Positions 7,400-16,245 of a stretch of 52,347 nucleotides of DNA are shown piece after piece; the stretch's first letter is position 1, and every line of letters starts with the position of its first letter. Under the pieces are notes generated by a model that was not told the origin of the DNA, did not search any database, and saw nothing but the letters and a program-made list of their open reading frames with translations. The stretch is from an uncultured Lachnospiraceae bacterium (GTDB lineage: Bacteria; Bacillota; Clostridia; Lachnospirales; Lachnospiraceae), in NCBI GenBank assembly GCA_902799015.1, contig CADBZI010000007.1, positions 1 to 52,347 on the forward strand. The letters run 5' to 3'. The position numbers were made by a program, and so were the translations under genes.

Positions 7400-7523
7400 T
7401 TGCCGGCGATATGATTTTGATGTCTAAGGCAAACCCCGACTGAGTTATAGCCCGCGGCAGATCGCAGCCACCCTCAGGGGATGGTGCTTCCCACCAGGCG
7501 CGGTGCGGCAGGTACGCCGGCAG
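7400..7523. other. Possible structured RNA or cis-regulatory element between the two GMP synthase genes
   Basis: The segment is closed by a long stem, TTGCCGGCG (7400-7408) against CGCCGGCAG (7515-7523). Inside, CCCC-GA-CTGAG pairs with CTCAGGGG, and TGGTG-CTTCC-CACCA forms a small hairpin. Base composition is much richer in G+C than the flanks. It does not match the purine, PRPP, glutamine, c-di-GMP or fluoride riboswitch consensuses that I can recall. No open frame fits it. It could be a small RNA gene on either strand or a decayed element. Confidence 0.3.
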
Positions 7524-7545
7524 CTTATTTGAATTACACAAAAGG

Positions 7546-7574
7546 GTGACATTGTTTTCAGGAAATGCTAAGAT
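7546..7574 (+). promoter_or_regulatory. Promoter of full-length guaA
   Basis: GTGACA (7546-7551) and TAAGAT (7569-7574) are separated by 17 bases, about 35 bases upstream of the guaA ATG. The short leader leaves no room for a riboswitch between start site and gene. Confidence 0.5.
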
Positions 7575-7610
7575 TTCTTCTGACAGGTTGACAGTATAAG
7601 AGGGTTCCAT

Positions 7611-9167
7611 ATGAATACAGTACAGCAGGAAAAAGTAATCGTCATTGATTTCGGCGGTCAGTACAACCAGCTGGTTGCCAGGAGGGTGCGGGAGTGTCAG
7701 GTCTACTGTGAGATCTGCTCCTACAGGACCCCGCTTGAGAAGATCAAAGAAATGAATCCGAAGGGAATTATCCTGACCGGCGGTCCGAACAGTGTCTACC
7801 TGGAAGGTGCCGCCACTGCCCCGAAGGAGCTTTTTGAAATGGGCGTTCCGGTCCTTGGCCTCTGCTATGGAGCGCAGCTCATGATGCATGTGCTCGGGGG
7901 AAAGGTGGAGCGCGCGCCGGAGCGGGAATACGGCAGAACGAAGGTCATTCTTGACCCGGTGTCCTCACCGTTGTACGAGAGGTTCCCTTCTTCCATGACC
8001 TGCTGGATGAGCCACAACGATTATATCTCTCAGCTGGCTCCCGGATTCGAGGTCACTGCCCACACGGACAACTGTCCGGTAGCGTCTGCCCAGTGCAAAG
8101 AGCGGAATCTGTACGCGATCCAGTACCATCCGGAGGTTCTGCACACAGAATTCGGAAAACAGATCCTGACCCATTTTGTGATTGATGTGTGCGGCTGTGC
8201 CGGTGACTGGAAAATGGATGATTTTGCCCAGCGTCAGATCGAGGCAATCCGTGAAAAGGTAGGGGACGGCAAGGTACTCTGTGCCCTGTCGGGAGGTGTC
8301 GACTCTTCCGTTGCCGCTGTCCTGCTCTCCCGTGCAGTCGGCCGGAACCTTACCTGCGTCTTCGTAGACCACGGGCTGCTGCGCAAGGGAGAAGGCGATC
8401 TGGTGGAGAGCGTGTTCGGCAAAGATGGTCCGTATGACCTGAATTTTATCAGGATCAATGCCCAGGATCGTTTCTACGTCCGGCTTGCCGGAGTGACCGA
8501 ACCGGAAAGAAAACGCAGGATCATCGGGGAAGAATTTATCCGTGTATTTGAAGAAGTCGCCCATCAGATCGGCGCTGTCGATTATCTGGTGCAGGGAACG
8601 ATCTACCCGGATGTCGTCGAGTCCGGACTGGGCGGAGAATCCGCCGTCATCAAGTCCCATCACAATGTGGGCGCTCTTCCGGATCTGATTGACTTTAAGG
8701 AGATTATCGAACCGCTCCGTGACCTGTTCAAGGATGAGGTTAGAAAAGTCGGTCTGCACCTCGGCATCCCGGAGAATCTGGTGATGCGTCAGCCGTTCCC
8801 GGGTCCCGGGCTTGGCATTCGGATCATCGGAGATATCACCGCTGAAAAGGTAAAGATGGTGCAGGAAGCGGACGCGATCTTCCGTGAAGAAATGAAAGCA
8901 GCCGGCCTTTCGCATGATGCCGACCAGTATTTCGCTGCGCTGACCAATGTCCGCTCGGTGGGTGTCATGGGGGATGAGAGGACCTATGATTACGCAATTG
9001 TACTGCGCTCCGTGAATACTGTAGACTTCATGACCGCAGACGTGACAGAGATTCCGTACAGCGTCCTGAAGAAGGTGATGACACGCATCGTCAATGAAGT
9101 CAACCATGTCAACCGCGTCTTCTACGACATCACCTCGAAGCCGCCCGGAACAATCGAATTCGAATGA
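7611..9167 (+). CDS. guaA: GMP synthase, glutamine-hydrolysing (full length)
   Basis: A 518-residue enzyme of the usual length for bacterial GuaA. Residues 1-200 form the class I glutamine amidotransferase domain, with the nucleophile elbow GLCYGAQ (Cys85) and the catalytic His/Glu in YHPEV (about 173-175). The ATP-pyrophosphatase domain carries SGGVDSS (about 227-233), and the C-terminal dimerisation domain contains [12 protein letters not shown] and ends [15 protein letters not shown]. It converts XMP, ATP and glutamine to GMP, the last step of guanine nucleotide synthesis. The neighbouring minus-strand gene encodes a second, amidotransferase-less copy, so this locus can make GMP with two different enzymes. 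Confidence 0.97.
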   Translation: MNTVQQEKVIVIDFGGQYNQLVARRVRECQVYCEICSYRTPLEKIKEMNPKGIILTGGPNSVYLEGAATAPKELFEMGVPVLGLCYGAQLMMHVLGGKVERAPEREYGRTKVILDPVSSPLYERFPSSMTCWMSHNDYISQLAPGFEVTAHTDNCPVASAQCKERNLYAIQYHPEVLHTEFGKQILTHFVIDVCGCAGDWKMDDFAQRQIEAIREKVGDGKVLCALSGGVDSSVAAVLLSRAVGRNLTCVFVDHGLLRKGEGDLVESVFGKDGPYDLNFIRINAQDRFYVRLAGVTEPERKRRIIGEEFIRVFEEVAHQIGAVDYLVQGTIYPDVVESGLGGESAVIKSHHNVGALPDLIDFKEIIEPLRDLFKDEVRKVGLHLGIPENLVMRQPFPGPGLGIRIIGDITAEKVKMVQEADAIFREEMKAAGLSHDADQYFAALTNVRSVGVMGDERTYDYAIVLRSVNTVDFMTADVTEIPYSVLKKVMTRIVNEVNHVNRVFYDITSKPPGTIEFE

Positions 9168-9184
9168 TCGCGTAATCCGCGATC
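9166..9184. terminator. Hairpin between convergent guaA and yitT-like genes
   Basis: GATCGCG (9166-9172) and CGCGATC (9178-9184) form a 7-bp perfect stem with a 5-base loop. It overlaps the stop codons of both convergent genes. There is no T tract, so termination strength is uncertain. Confidence 0.45.
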
Positions 9185-10058
9185 AGTCATTCGGCTTGAT
9201 ATAGAACCGGCCCGTCACCCGCTCTGTCCGGATTACATTTACGAATGCCTGCGGGTCGGTCTCCCTGAGGGACTTCAGGACTCTTTTGAGTTCCGGAGAA
9301 GAGATGACCGTATAGATCAGGGTTCTCGGCTGACCCTGGTAGGCGCCGATCACCTTCATCTCTGTAATCCCGTGGTGGACACACTTCTGCAGGCTGCTGA
9401 CAATCTCGTCCGGATGATCGGTTACGACGAATACGGTATCCTTCTTATACCGGTTGTTCAGCAGATGCACCACCTGCGTCGTCGCATACTGGAAGATAAT
9501 CGAATAAAGCGCCCGCTCCCAGCCGAACAGCATGCCGGCAACGCTGAGCATAACAGCGTTGAAGCCGAGAATGACCGTAAACCCGTCAACCGGCGTATTC
9601 TCTGTCAAAAAGATGGAGATAAAGTCTGTCCCCCCCGTCGTAGCGCCGGCTGCCAGGGCGATTGCGATTGACGCGCCGTTGATGATGCCGCCGAACACGC
9701 TGATCAGAAGAAGATCATCCGTGATCGTGTAACGCGGGATCAGCTCTGTAAGAACAGTAACTGTAGCGATTGTAATCAGGGTGTAGAGGGTAAACTTCTT
9801 TCCGATCTTTTTGAATCCGAGCCAGACGGTAGGAAGGTTCAGCAGCAGGTACATGCGGCCGTAAGGAATATGGATCCCCCTGTACTTTTCAAAGATATCC
9901 TGGATCAGAATCGTCAGGCCCGAAAGGCCTCCGGGATACATTCCGCCGCTCCGTACCAGAAGCTGCAGATTCAGAGAAACTACCACGCCGGAGAGAATGC
10001 TCAGGATGATTCTCCGGATGTCATCTTTGCCAAATTTCATGTCGAAAATTGAAATCAT
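9183..10058 (-). CDS. YitT-family membrane protein with DUF2179 domain
   Basis: A 291-residue protein of the size and order of the YitT family. The N-terminal two thirds hold about five to six membrane segments, including GGMYPGGLSGLTILIQDI and the glycine-rich LAAGATTGGTDFIS typical of the family. The last 80 residues form the soluble DUF2179 domain (VFVVTDHPDEIVSSLQK, later VNVIRTERVTGRFY). The molecular function of these proteins is not established; transport roles have been suggested. The start has AAGGAG 10 bases upstream. A consensus promoter lies about 280 bases upstream, giving a long leader. It is convergent with guaA, and no functional link is evident. Confidence 0.88.
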   Translation of the reverse strand: MISIFDMKFGKDDIRRIILSILSGVVVSLNLQLLVRSGGMYPGGLSGLTILIQDIFEKYRGIHIPYGRMYLLLNLPTVWLGFKKIGKKFTLYTLITIATVTVLTELIPRYTITDDLLLISVFGGIINGASIAIALAAGATTGGTDFISIFLTENTPVDGFTVILGFNAVMLSVAGMLFGWERALYSIIFQYATTQVVHLLNNRYKKDTVFVVTDHPDEIVSSLQKCVHHGITEMKVIGAYQGQPRTLIYTVISSPELKRVLKSLRETDPQAFVNVIRTERVTGRFYIKPND

Positions 10059-10437
10059 CGCTTTTGAGCTCCTTCCCTGCAGTCAAGCCGGCAGATCTGT
10101 CCTGTCCATCATAGCATCTTGGACGTTTCTTTTGAAGAACAGAAAAGCAAAATGAAATTGCCTTTTTCCTCGCGGCATTCCTTTGCGTGAAAAGCAGAAC
10201 GATCCGGCGGGGACTTTACCGTCCCTCGCCGGACCGCAGGTGGAATCTACGTATTCTGTTTGCTGCACCCCTGCATCAAACCGGACATCAAACAAGTCGA
10301 TACCGGTTTTCTTTCCGATAACATCCCACCCAATTTCATTATAACAGCATTTCTGCGCAGATCAACCAAATAATTTACGAAACCATTCACGAAACATGGC
10401 ACATAGCGACAGTTTCCTGCGCATGGCTGTCTGCATT
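10059..10437 (-). promoter_or_regulatory. yitT-like promoter and long 5' leader with a GC-rich hairpin
   Basis: On the minus strand TTGATC (10365-10360) and TATAAT (10343-10338) are 16 bases apart, predicting a transcript that starts near 10331 and has a leader of about 270 bases. The leader contains a strong hairpin: TCCGGCG (10203-10209) with CGCCGGA (10227-10233) and, inside it, GGAC with GTCC. I could not match it to a known riboswitch. A 70-codon frame here has no ribosome site and is not convincing. The rest, up to the GH3 gene end at 10438, shows nothing else. Confidence 0.5.
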
Positions 10438-12546
10438 TTACTGTGTTACCTCTATTCGCACCGGCGCTTTTTGCGTCAATTCCACGCTTCGCTCGTCCGG
10501 TCCGCTTGTTCCTGCGTAGAGCACAAACCTGCTTCCCCCGGGCACTGTCTCACCTTTTTCATTGACGACACGGAAGGTATCCGCATCCAGAAGGATCGTA
10601 CACTCCGATTCTGTCTGTGCAGGCGCATCCACCTTCAGGAATCCGCACAGTCTCGGATTCGGTGTTCTGTCCGGAGAATCCGCCGCATCTACATAGACCT
10701 GAATGACTTCTCTGGTGCTCACCGCACTGTGATTGACATAGGAAACATGAAGAAGCGCGGCCGCTCCGTCCTGCTCACAGGAAGCTTCTTTCACCTCTAC
10801 GTCCCCATAGGTCAGCCCATATCCGAACGGGTACTGCGGCTTTGACGTAAGGTAGCGATAGGTCCGGTCTTTCATCGAATAATCCGTAAAGTCCGGAAGC
10901 GGGCAATCAGGATCATAGAATGTGACATTCAGTTTCCCGGAAGGCGAAACAGCCCCGGTCAGGATCCTGGCAGCTGCCAGTCCTCCCCGCGCGCCCGGAT
11001 ACCACAGCATCAGAACCGCGTCAAAGTTTTCCTGCGCAAAGGACAGGTCCAGATCACTGCCGGCCATCAGGCACAGCACCGTCTTCTTCCCGTCCTCTTT
11101 TGCCTGGGAAGCAACCGCGTGCAGCAGCGCAAGCTGGGACGGCGGAAGGGACAGATCCGTCTTGTCGCCGGACGCGGCGCTGTTTCCGGTATCCCCCTCT
11201 TCTCCCTCCAGCGTCTCATTGAGGCCGACGACAACGACCGTCACATCAGACTGGCTCGTTACAATCATCGCCTCGCTCAGGCGGTCATTTTCATAGGCAA
11301 GATGCTCCACCTTGTCTGCGTTCAGCGCGCAGCCTTCGGAGTAAAGGATTCTGACAGAATCCGGCAGAACCCTGCGCAGGCCTTCCAGCACCGTAATGTA
11401 CTCACTGCTGGTACCATGATAGTTGCCGATCAGCGCAGCTCTGGAGTCTGCGTTCGGCCCGACAACGCCCAGCGTCCGGATGGATCCCGGATCCAGCGGC
11501 AGCACGCCGTCATTCTTCAAAAGGACGATCGACTCCTCCGCACAGCGCTGTGCAAGCGCAAGATGCTCTTCACATTCCACAACGCTGTACGGAATCTCGT
11601 CGTATTCTGTTTCATCGAACAAGCCAAGGAGGAATCTTGTCGTAAACAGTCGCTCTGCTGCCTCGGTGATGCGCTCTTCCGAAATCAGCCCTTTGCTGTA
11701 TGCCTCGGGAAGTACCTGATAAGTATCTCCGCAGTTCAGGTCGCAGCCTTCGTTGATGGCCAGCGCCGCACTGTGTGCCGCATCCTCGGTTACATGATGA
11801 TTCTCATGGAAGTCCCGGATTGCCCAGCAGTCCGAAACGACATGGCCCTGGAAATTCCAGGTTCCCCGCAGAATCTCGGTCAGCAGCGTATGGCTGCCGC
11901 ACGCGGGTTCCCCGTTGACACGGTTGTAGCAGCCCATCACAGCTTCCACATCCGCCTCCTCTACCAGCCGCCGGAACGCAGGCAGGTAAGTTTCCGCCAT
12001 ATCCTTTGCATCTGCCTTTGCGTCAAAGCTGTGGCGGATCGCCTCCGGTCCGGAGTGAACCGCAAAATGCTTCGCGCAGGCAGCGGCTTTCATGTACTCT
12101 CCGTCTCCCTGCAGGCCCTTTACAAAAGAGACACCCAGTGTGCCCGTCAGATAAGGGTCTTCTCCGTAGGTTTCCTGCCCGCGTCCCCATCTGGGATCGC
12201 GGAAAATATTGACATTGGGCGACCAGAAGGTCAGTCCTTTGTAAATGTCCCGATCGCCAAACGCGCTGTAAGTGTTGTACTTCGCGCGCCCTTCTGTCGC
12301 GATCACATCTCCGATCCGGCGCATCAGCGCCTCGTCAAAAGTCGCTCCCATGCCGATCGCCTGCGGGAAGCTCGTTGCCGTACCCGCTCTGGCTACGCCA
12401 TGCAGGCCTTCATTCCACCAGTTGTAAGCAGGGATCCCAAGTCTTGCAATTTCCGGGGCATCATATCTCAGCTGACTCATCTTCTCCGCGATGGTCATCT
12501 TCGATACCAGCTCTTTGGCACGCTCTCTCGCTTGCTGTCTGTTCAT
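10438..12546 (-). CDS. GH3 glycosidase, beta-xylosidase/beta-glucosidase type
   Basis: A 702-residue intracellular GH3 enzyme with no signal peptide. The (beta/alpha)8 domain begins with NWWNEGLHGVARAGTAT, followed by WSPNVNIFRDPRWGRGQE and AKHFAVHSGPE. The nucleophile is the Asp in VVSDCWAI (about residue 238). The alpha/beta sandwich (VVVVGLNETLEGEEGD) and a fibronectin-III-like C-terminus (RLCGFLKVDAPAQ) follow in the normal order. The NWWNEGLHG and EGEEGDTGN-type motifs are those of clostridial beta-xylosidases, so xylo-oligosaccharides are a likely substrate; this is inferred. It is the last gene of the operon with a CUT1 ABC transporter, so the sugar is imported first and hydrolysed in the cytoplasm. 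ATG 12546 follows GAGGTGAGG. Confidence 0.92.
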   Translation of the reverse strand: MNRQQARERAKELVSKMTIAEKMSQLRYDAPEIARLGIPAYNWWNEGLHGVARAGTATSFPQAIGMGATFDEALMRRIGDVIATEGRAKYNTYSAFGDRDIYKGLTFWSPNVNIFRDPRWGRGQETYGEDPYLTGTLGVSFVKGLQGDGEYMKAAACAKHFAVHSGPEAIRHSFDAKADAKDMAETYLPAFRRLVEEADVEAVMGCYNRVNGEPACGSHTLLTEILRGTWNFQGHVVSDCWAIRDFHENHHVTEDAAHSAALAINEGCDLNCGDTYQVLPEAYSKGLISEERITEAAERLFTTRFLLGLFDETEYDEIPYSVVECEEHLALAQRCAEESIVLLKNDGVLPLDPGSIRTLGVVGPNADSRAALIGNYHGTSSEYITVLEGLRRVLPDSVRILYSEGCALNADKVEHLAYENDRLSEAMIVTSQSDVTVVVVGLNETLEGEEGDTGNSAASGDKTDLSLPPSQLALLHAVASQAKEDGKKTVLCLMAGSDLDLSFAQENFDAVLMLWYPGARGGLAAARILTGAVSPSGKLNVTFYDPDCPLPDFTDYSMKDRTYRYLTSKPQYPFGYGLTYGDVEVKEASCEQDGAAALLHVSYVNHSAVSTREVIQVYVDAADSPDRTPNPRLCGFLKVDAPAQTESECTILLDADTFRVVNEKGETVPGGSRFVLYAGTSGPDERSVELTQKAPVRIEVTQ

Positions 12547-12613
12547 GTCCTCACCTCTTTTGCAGGTCAATCAGCATCTGTCGTAATCTTTGTTCCGCGT
12601 CCGGGAGCAGTCC

Positions 12614-12640
12614 GGCTGATCAGGAAGAATCAGATCAGCC
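12614..12640 (-). terminator. Intercistronic hairpin between permease and GH3 genes
   Basis: GGCTGATC (12614-12621) and GATCAGCC (12633-12640) form an 8-bp stem overlapping the permease stop codon. It may reduce transcription or stabilise mRNA ends between the transporter and the GH3 gene. Confidence 0.45.
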
Positions 12641-13474
12641 CTTGACAGCACCGGTCGTCAGACCGTCAACGATCTGGTTGCTGAACAGGGAGTAGACGAT
12701 AATGGTCGGAATGATCGCGATCATGATCGCCGGGAACATCTTATCGTAGTTCGTCTGATAAGGTGTGACGAACTTCGTCAGCGCGACCGGCAATGTTTTC
12801 TTGTTTGCATCTGATACAAAGACCAATGCCAGAAGCAGCTCGTTCCAGTTACCGATGAAAGTCATCAGGCCTGTGACAAAGAGACCGGTCCTCGCCAGCG
12901 GGAAGCAGATCTTGAAGAAAATCTGATAAATCGTGCAGCCGTCCATGCAGGCTGACTCCAGAAGCTCATTCGGGATACTTCGGAAGAAGCCCGACATGAT
13001 AAACACGCAGGTCGGCAATGAGAACGTCAGGTATGGTATGATCAGGCCCCACAGATTGTTGTTCAGTCCGATGTTCGCAAACCGCACAAACAGCGGAATC
13101 AATACGCAGTGAACCGGGATCATCATACCGATCAGGATATAGATCATAGCCGCCCCGGACAGCTTCCATTTCATTCTCGCGATCGCAAATGCAGCCATGG
13201 AACCGATCACAATGGTCAGAATCAGGGTAATGCCGCAGACGAAAAGGGAGTTCAGCATGGCGATTCCGAGCTTACCGCCGGTCCATGCCGCCGCATAGTT
13301 CTCCCAGTGGAACTCGGTCGGCCATCCGAACGGAGACTTGTAGATCGATGCTCTGTCCTTCACGGAAGTCATGGCAATCCAGGCGATTGGTGCCAGATAC
13401 AGCACCATCATAAAGCAGAAGAATACGTAGATCAGTACGGTCGAGACTCTGACTGGCTGTTTATTCTTTTCCAT
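12635..13474 (-). CDS. CUT1 carbohydrate ABC transporter permease, MalG-like
   Basis: A 279-residue inner-membrane permease with six predicted membrane segments, beginning with VSTVLIYVFFCFMMVLYLAP. The cytoplasmic EAA loop that docks the ATPase is seen as LLESACMDGCTIYQIFFK, slightly degenerate (ESA and DGC instead of EAA and DGA). It ends with the VDGLTTGAVKG tail typical of MalG-type proteins. It pairs with the upstream MalF-like permease 15 bases away to form the channel. No ATPase gene is present, so a shared MsmX-type ATPase is expected. It sits between the partner permease and the GH3 xylosidase-like enzyme, so an oligosaccharide is the likely cargo. Confidence 0.93.
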   Translation of the reverse strand: MEKNKQPVRVSTVLIYVFFCFMMVLYLAPIAWIAMTSVKDRASIYKSPFGWPTEFHWENYAAAWTGGKLGIAMLNSLFVCGITLILTIVIGSMAAFAIARMKWKLSGAAMIYILIGMMIPVHCVLIPLFVRFANIGLNNNLWGLIIPYLTFSLPTCVFIMSGFFRSIPNELLESACMDGCTIYQIFFKICFPLARTGLFVTGLMTFIGNWNELLLALVFVSDANKKTLPVALTKFVTPYQTNYDKMFPAIMIAIIPTIIVYSLFSNQIVDGLTTGAVKG

Positions 13475-13488
13475 CTTTCTCTCCCTCC

Positions 13489-14388
13489 TTACATCTCATA
13501 ATTCTCTGTCTTGAAGATCTTGTTGATGACAGCTGTTGCAATCAGGCACAGGGCAACCAGGATGACACCGATGGCACTCGCTCTTCCATAATGGTTTCCA
13601 CCCTTGCTGGAGAAGCCGGTCCGGTACAGATAGGTTGCAAGAACGTCCATCTTCAGGTTCTCCGTCTTGTCTCCCAGCATGGAATAGATCAGATCAAAGA
13701 ACTTCAGGGAACCGATTGCGTTCAGGCTCATGGCAGTTCCGATCATCGGCTTAACCAGCGGAAGCGTTATATAACGGAACGCCTGCTTCTTGGTCGCACC
13801 GTCAATATAGGAAGCTTCATATAAAGACTTGTTGATGCCGGAGATCTGCGCCATGTAGAGCATCATAGACTGGCCAACGTACTGCCACAGGGCGACAAAT
13901 GCGATGACCCACATGGGAAGCGTGATGAAGCCGGAAGTCGAATACAGCCATGCCGGCTGCGGAAGTCCCCATGCGCCAAGCAGGTTGTTGATACCAACCT
14001 TTGCGTGGAACAGGAATGCCCACAGAAGACCGAGAGCTGCAGAAGACAAAACACAGGGAAGATAGATGACATTCTTGAACAGGTTTCTCCCTTTGGTAAT
14101 ATTCGTCAGCAATGCTGCAAACAGCAGACCAAAGATCAGCTGGGAAACGCAGGAAAAGACCAGGAAGAACATGGAGTTCTTAAACGCTATGAACATGGTC
14201 TTATCCTTAAACAGTCTGATAAAATTCCCCAACCCAATAAAATGATAGGTCATCGTCTTTTTGTCATAATCACACAGCGCATAATAGAAGGAAGTGCCGA
14301 TCGGAATGAACAGCACCACCGTAAACAGGATCAGCGCCGGTGCGACAAACAGGATGATCGCTTTTTTGTCTCTTAGCAGTTTATCCAT
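13489..14388 (-). CDS. CUT1 carbohydrate ABC transporter permease, MalF-like
   Basis: A 299-residue permease with six membrane segments (the first is AIILFVAPALILFTVVLFIP). Its EAA loop, YEASYIDGATKKQAFRYITL, matches the consensus well. The ATG at 14388 is used because the residues upstream in the frame are hydrophilic and lack a ribosome site; the AGAAAGAGTGAG before this ATG is weak. It is the middle gene of the binding protein/permease/permease/GH3 operon and is separated from the binding-protein gene by a hairpin, which would lower its expression relative to that gene. Confidence 0.93.
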   Translation of the reverse strand: MDKLLRDKKAIILFVAPALILFTVVLFIPIGTSFYYALCDYDKKTMTYHFIGLGNFIRLFKDKTMFIAFKNSMFFLVFSCVSQLIFGLLFAALLTNITKGRNLFKNVIYLPCVLSSAALGLLWAFLFHAKVGINNLLGAWGLPQPAWLYSTSGFITLPMWVIAFVALWQYVGQSMMLYMAQISGINKSLYEASYIDGATKKQAFRYITLPLVKPMIGTAMSLNAIGSLKFFDLIYSMLGDKTENLKMDVLATYLYRTGFSSKGGNHYGRASAIGVILVALCLIATAVINKIFKTENYEM

Positions 14389-14437
14389 ATACTCACTCTT
14401 TCTCCCTGATACTTGCCCGCTCAGAACAGTAAAGGCA

Positions 14438-14457
14438 GGACTGCCCTCAGGCAGTCC
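14438..14457 (-). terminator. Hairpin between binding protein and permease genes
   Basis: GGACTGCC (14438-14445) and GGCAGTCC (14450-14457) form an 8-bp perfect stem with a CTCA loop. It lies just after the binding-protein gene in the direction of transcription and lacks a long T tract. It probably protects the upstream mRNA or causes partial termination so that the binding protein is made in excess. Confidence 0.55.
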
Positions 14458-14506
14458 CACCTTTGGACTATCTTACTTATTGATCTTGATCAGGTTACTG
14501 TGGCAA

Positions 14507-15793
14507 TCACCTGTAGCCTTCCTCTGCATACCAGTCTTCTACAGCCTGGAATGCTTCTTCCGGTGTCTTCTCCTGCTGGAAGATCGCAACCATCTCGTTG
14601 TCAAACTCGGAACCGGCGTCAGAGGAGACCAGGGACTCGTTGTAGAATCCGAAGGTTCCTGTTGCGTTGGAGAATACATCCATGACGTCTGCCAGCTGTG
14701 CCGGAGCTACATCAAGGTCGAACTCAACATTGGTGACCGGGATCTTTCCGCCGACTTCTGCGGTGTACTTCTGTGCTTCGTCATCGGTGAAGTACTTAAT
14801 CAGCTCGACAGCGCCCTCCGGGCACTTTGAGGTTGCGCTCACCGCCAGGGAGTCAGACTTCGCTATCGTTCTGCCGGGATCTCCGCCGCCTTCGATTGCC
14901 GGGAACTGGAACACGCCGCACTTCTCTTCGATGTCGGGGTTGTAAGCATTCATCTGGCCGATCGCCCAGGAGCCCTGGATCAGGATCGCCGCATCGCCCA
15001 TCGCGAACGCCATGGTCGCATCATCGTTGGAGTCGCCCGCAGCGGTCTCCTGGAAGTACTGGCTCAGCTCAAGGAGCTTCTCGCCGGCTGCGATAGTCTT
15101 ATCCTGTACCCAGCTCTCATCGCCGGCGTTGATCGCAGCAAGGTCGACACCTGATCTGTCGCAGAGATAACCCGCCAGCATGGACAGGCACCATGCGGTG
15201 CCGGCGCTGATGGTGATCGGCGTATAGCCAGCTTCCTTAATCTTCGCGCAGGCATCCAGGAGCTCTTCATAGGTAGTCGGAACTTCCGCGCCGGCTTCCT
15301 CGAAGATGTCTTTGTTATAATAGCAGCAGGCCGCCGCGATGTTCAGCGGAACCGCATAGATCTTTCCATCATAGGTCTGCTGTGTGAAGACCGCGTCGCT
15401 CGAGAAGGTGTCCTTCCAGCCATCTGCCTCGAGGTATTCGTCAAGCGGAGCAACAACACCAGGCGCCACATAGTCGGTCAGGTTCGGGCCCGGGCTGACG
15501 ATGAATACATCCGGAGTCTCACCTGCTGCGACCAGAGCGTTCAGCTGGGTGTAGTACTCTTCCAGAGTCGTGGTGATCGGGGTTACATGATACTTACCTT
15601 CAAAATCTGCGTTGAAGCGCTCGATGTTCGCCGCAAATCCCTGTGTGATCGGATCCTCGGAAGCCTCCAGGTCATCCCAGAACATCCAGGTAATCTCCTG
15701 CACTTCCTCTGCACCGGCAGTCATCGGGACACCGGCCAGAAGGCCTGCTGCCATCGAAAGCGAAAGCATAACAGAAACAGCTTTTCTATTCAT
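14507..15793 (-). CDS. Extracellular sugar-binding protein of a CUT1 ABC transporter
   Basis: A 428-residue binding protein of the UgpB/MalE type. An N-terminal Sec signal (MNRKAVSVMLSLSMAAG) ends in TAGAEE, which suits signal peptidase I. There is no lipobox cysteine, unusual in a Gram-positive binding protein. The mature part begins ITWMFWDDLEASEDP and holds ligand-domain signatures such as TPDVFIVSPGP, YAVPLNIAAACCYYNKDIF and GDAAILIQGSWAIGQM. It captures a sugar for the two permeases encoded downstream. AAAGGAGG precedes the ATG. The operon is divergent from an AraC regulator. Substrate is unknown; the operon's xylosidase-like GH3 suggests a xylo-oligosaccharide. Confidence 0.92.
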   Translation of the reverse strand: MNRKAVSVMLSLSMAAGLLAGVPMTAGAEEVQEITWMFWDDLEASEDPITQGFAANIERFNADFEGKYHVTPITTTLEEYYTQLNALVAAGETPDVFIVSPGPNLTDYVAPGVVAPLDEYLEADGWKDTFSSDAVFTQQTYDGKIYAVPLNIAAACCYYNKDIFEEAGAEVPTTYEELLDACAKIKEAGYTPITISAGTAWCLSMLAGYLCDRSGVDLAAINAGDESWVQDKTIAAGEKLLELSQYFQETAAGDSNDDATMAFAMGDAAILIQGSWAIGQMNAYNPDIEEKCGVFQFPAIEGGGDPGRTIAKSDSLAVSATSKCPEGAVELIKYFTDDEAQKYTAEVGGKIPVTNVEFDLDVAPAQLADVMDVFSNATGTFGFYNESLVSSDAGSEFDNEMVAIFQQEKTPEEAFQAVEDWYAEEGYR

Positions 15794-16094
15794 TTCCTTT
15801 CCTCCTTTTGGAACTCACCGGCAGTCCTCCTGCCGGACCCCACGTCCTCCTGCCCGGAAAACGCTGTGAACATTTTTGCTGATTTCAACATATCAGATTT
15901 GGCGCTTCCGCTCTTCACAATTGTTGCTTTGTATTGCCTAATTATTGCGATCTGTTTTTTGCTGTTGGTATCGATTTGTTTGATATTTACAATTTATATA
16001 TTATTTTATTGTGCATTATTACCAAATCTGTCTTTCCTCGAACTTTCTAAAAGCCGTAAAATATCAAATTCTGGGCCGGATTCCTCGTTTTATA
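15794..16094 (-). promoter_or_regulatory. Upstream region of the first sugar ABC operon
   Basis: The minus-strand leader contains a 7-bp hairpin (CCGGCAG 15818-15824 with CTGCCGG 15830-15836) just before the ribosome site, flanked by repeated GGAGGAC motifs that could compete as ribosome sites. No convincing -35/-10 pair was found for the operon; TGATAT near 15890 is a weak -10 candidate. No gene was seen here. The AraC protein encoded to the right is the likely activator. Confidence 0.4.
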
Positions 16095-16123
16095 TTGACA
16101 TGAAACCGCAATTATTCTATCCT
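16095..16123 (+). promoter_or_regulatory. Promoter of the AraC-family regulator
   Basis: TTGACA (16095-16100) and TATCCT (16118-16123) are separated by 17 bases. Transcription would start near 16130. This gives a leader of about 150 bases if translation starts at the ATG at 16282, and only about 14 bases without a ribosome site if it starts at 16144. Confidence 0.6.
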
Positions 16124-16170
16124 AAATTATAGCTGATCGGACGATGCAATTTGAAGCATCGGCCGGCAAA

Positions 16171-16245
16171 ACACCGATCAGCGAAACACCGATCAGCGAA
16201 ACACCGATCAGCGAAGCACCGATCAGCGAAGCGCCGATCAGCGAA
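16171..16245 (+). repeat. Five tandem 15-bp repeats in the 5' part of the AraC gene
   Basis: Five consecutive 15-bp units read ACACCGATCAGCGAA three times, then GCACCGATCAGCGAA and GCGCCGATCAGCGAA. In the reading frame upstream of the AraC protein they would encode a (Thr/Ala)-Pro-Ile-Ser-Glu pentapeptide array. An inverted half, GCTGATCGG (16132-16140), lies just before them and could pair with any unit. The array may be a regulator-binding cluster, an mRNA structure, or an expandable N-terminal extension. Confidence 0.85.

Noticed and set aside
7400..7523. 6S RNA, fluoride, c-di-GMP or T-box identity for the structured segment
   Set aside because: Only short pieces (GGGGATGGTG, GGCAAACC, AGGGTGG) resemble those consensuses; the obligatory partner motifs are missing.
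10083..10295. 70-codon minus-strand frame in the yitT leader
   Set aside because: No ribosome site, no recognisable protein features, and it runs through a strong hairpin.
15840..15880. CcpA cre site in the first sugar operon leader
   Set aside because: The GAAAACGCTGTGA-like sequence differs from the consensus at both outer positions; too degenerate to call.
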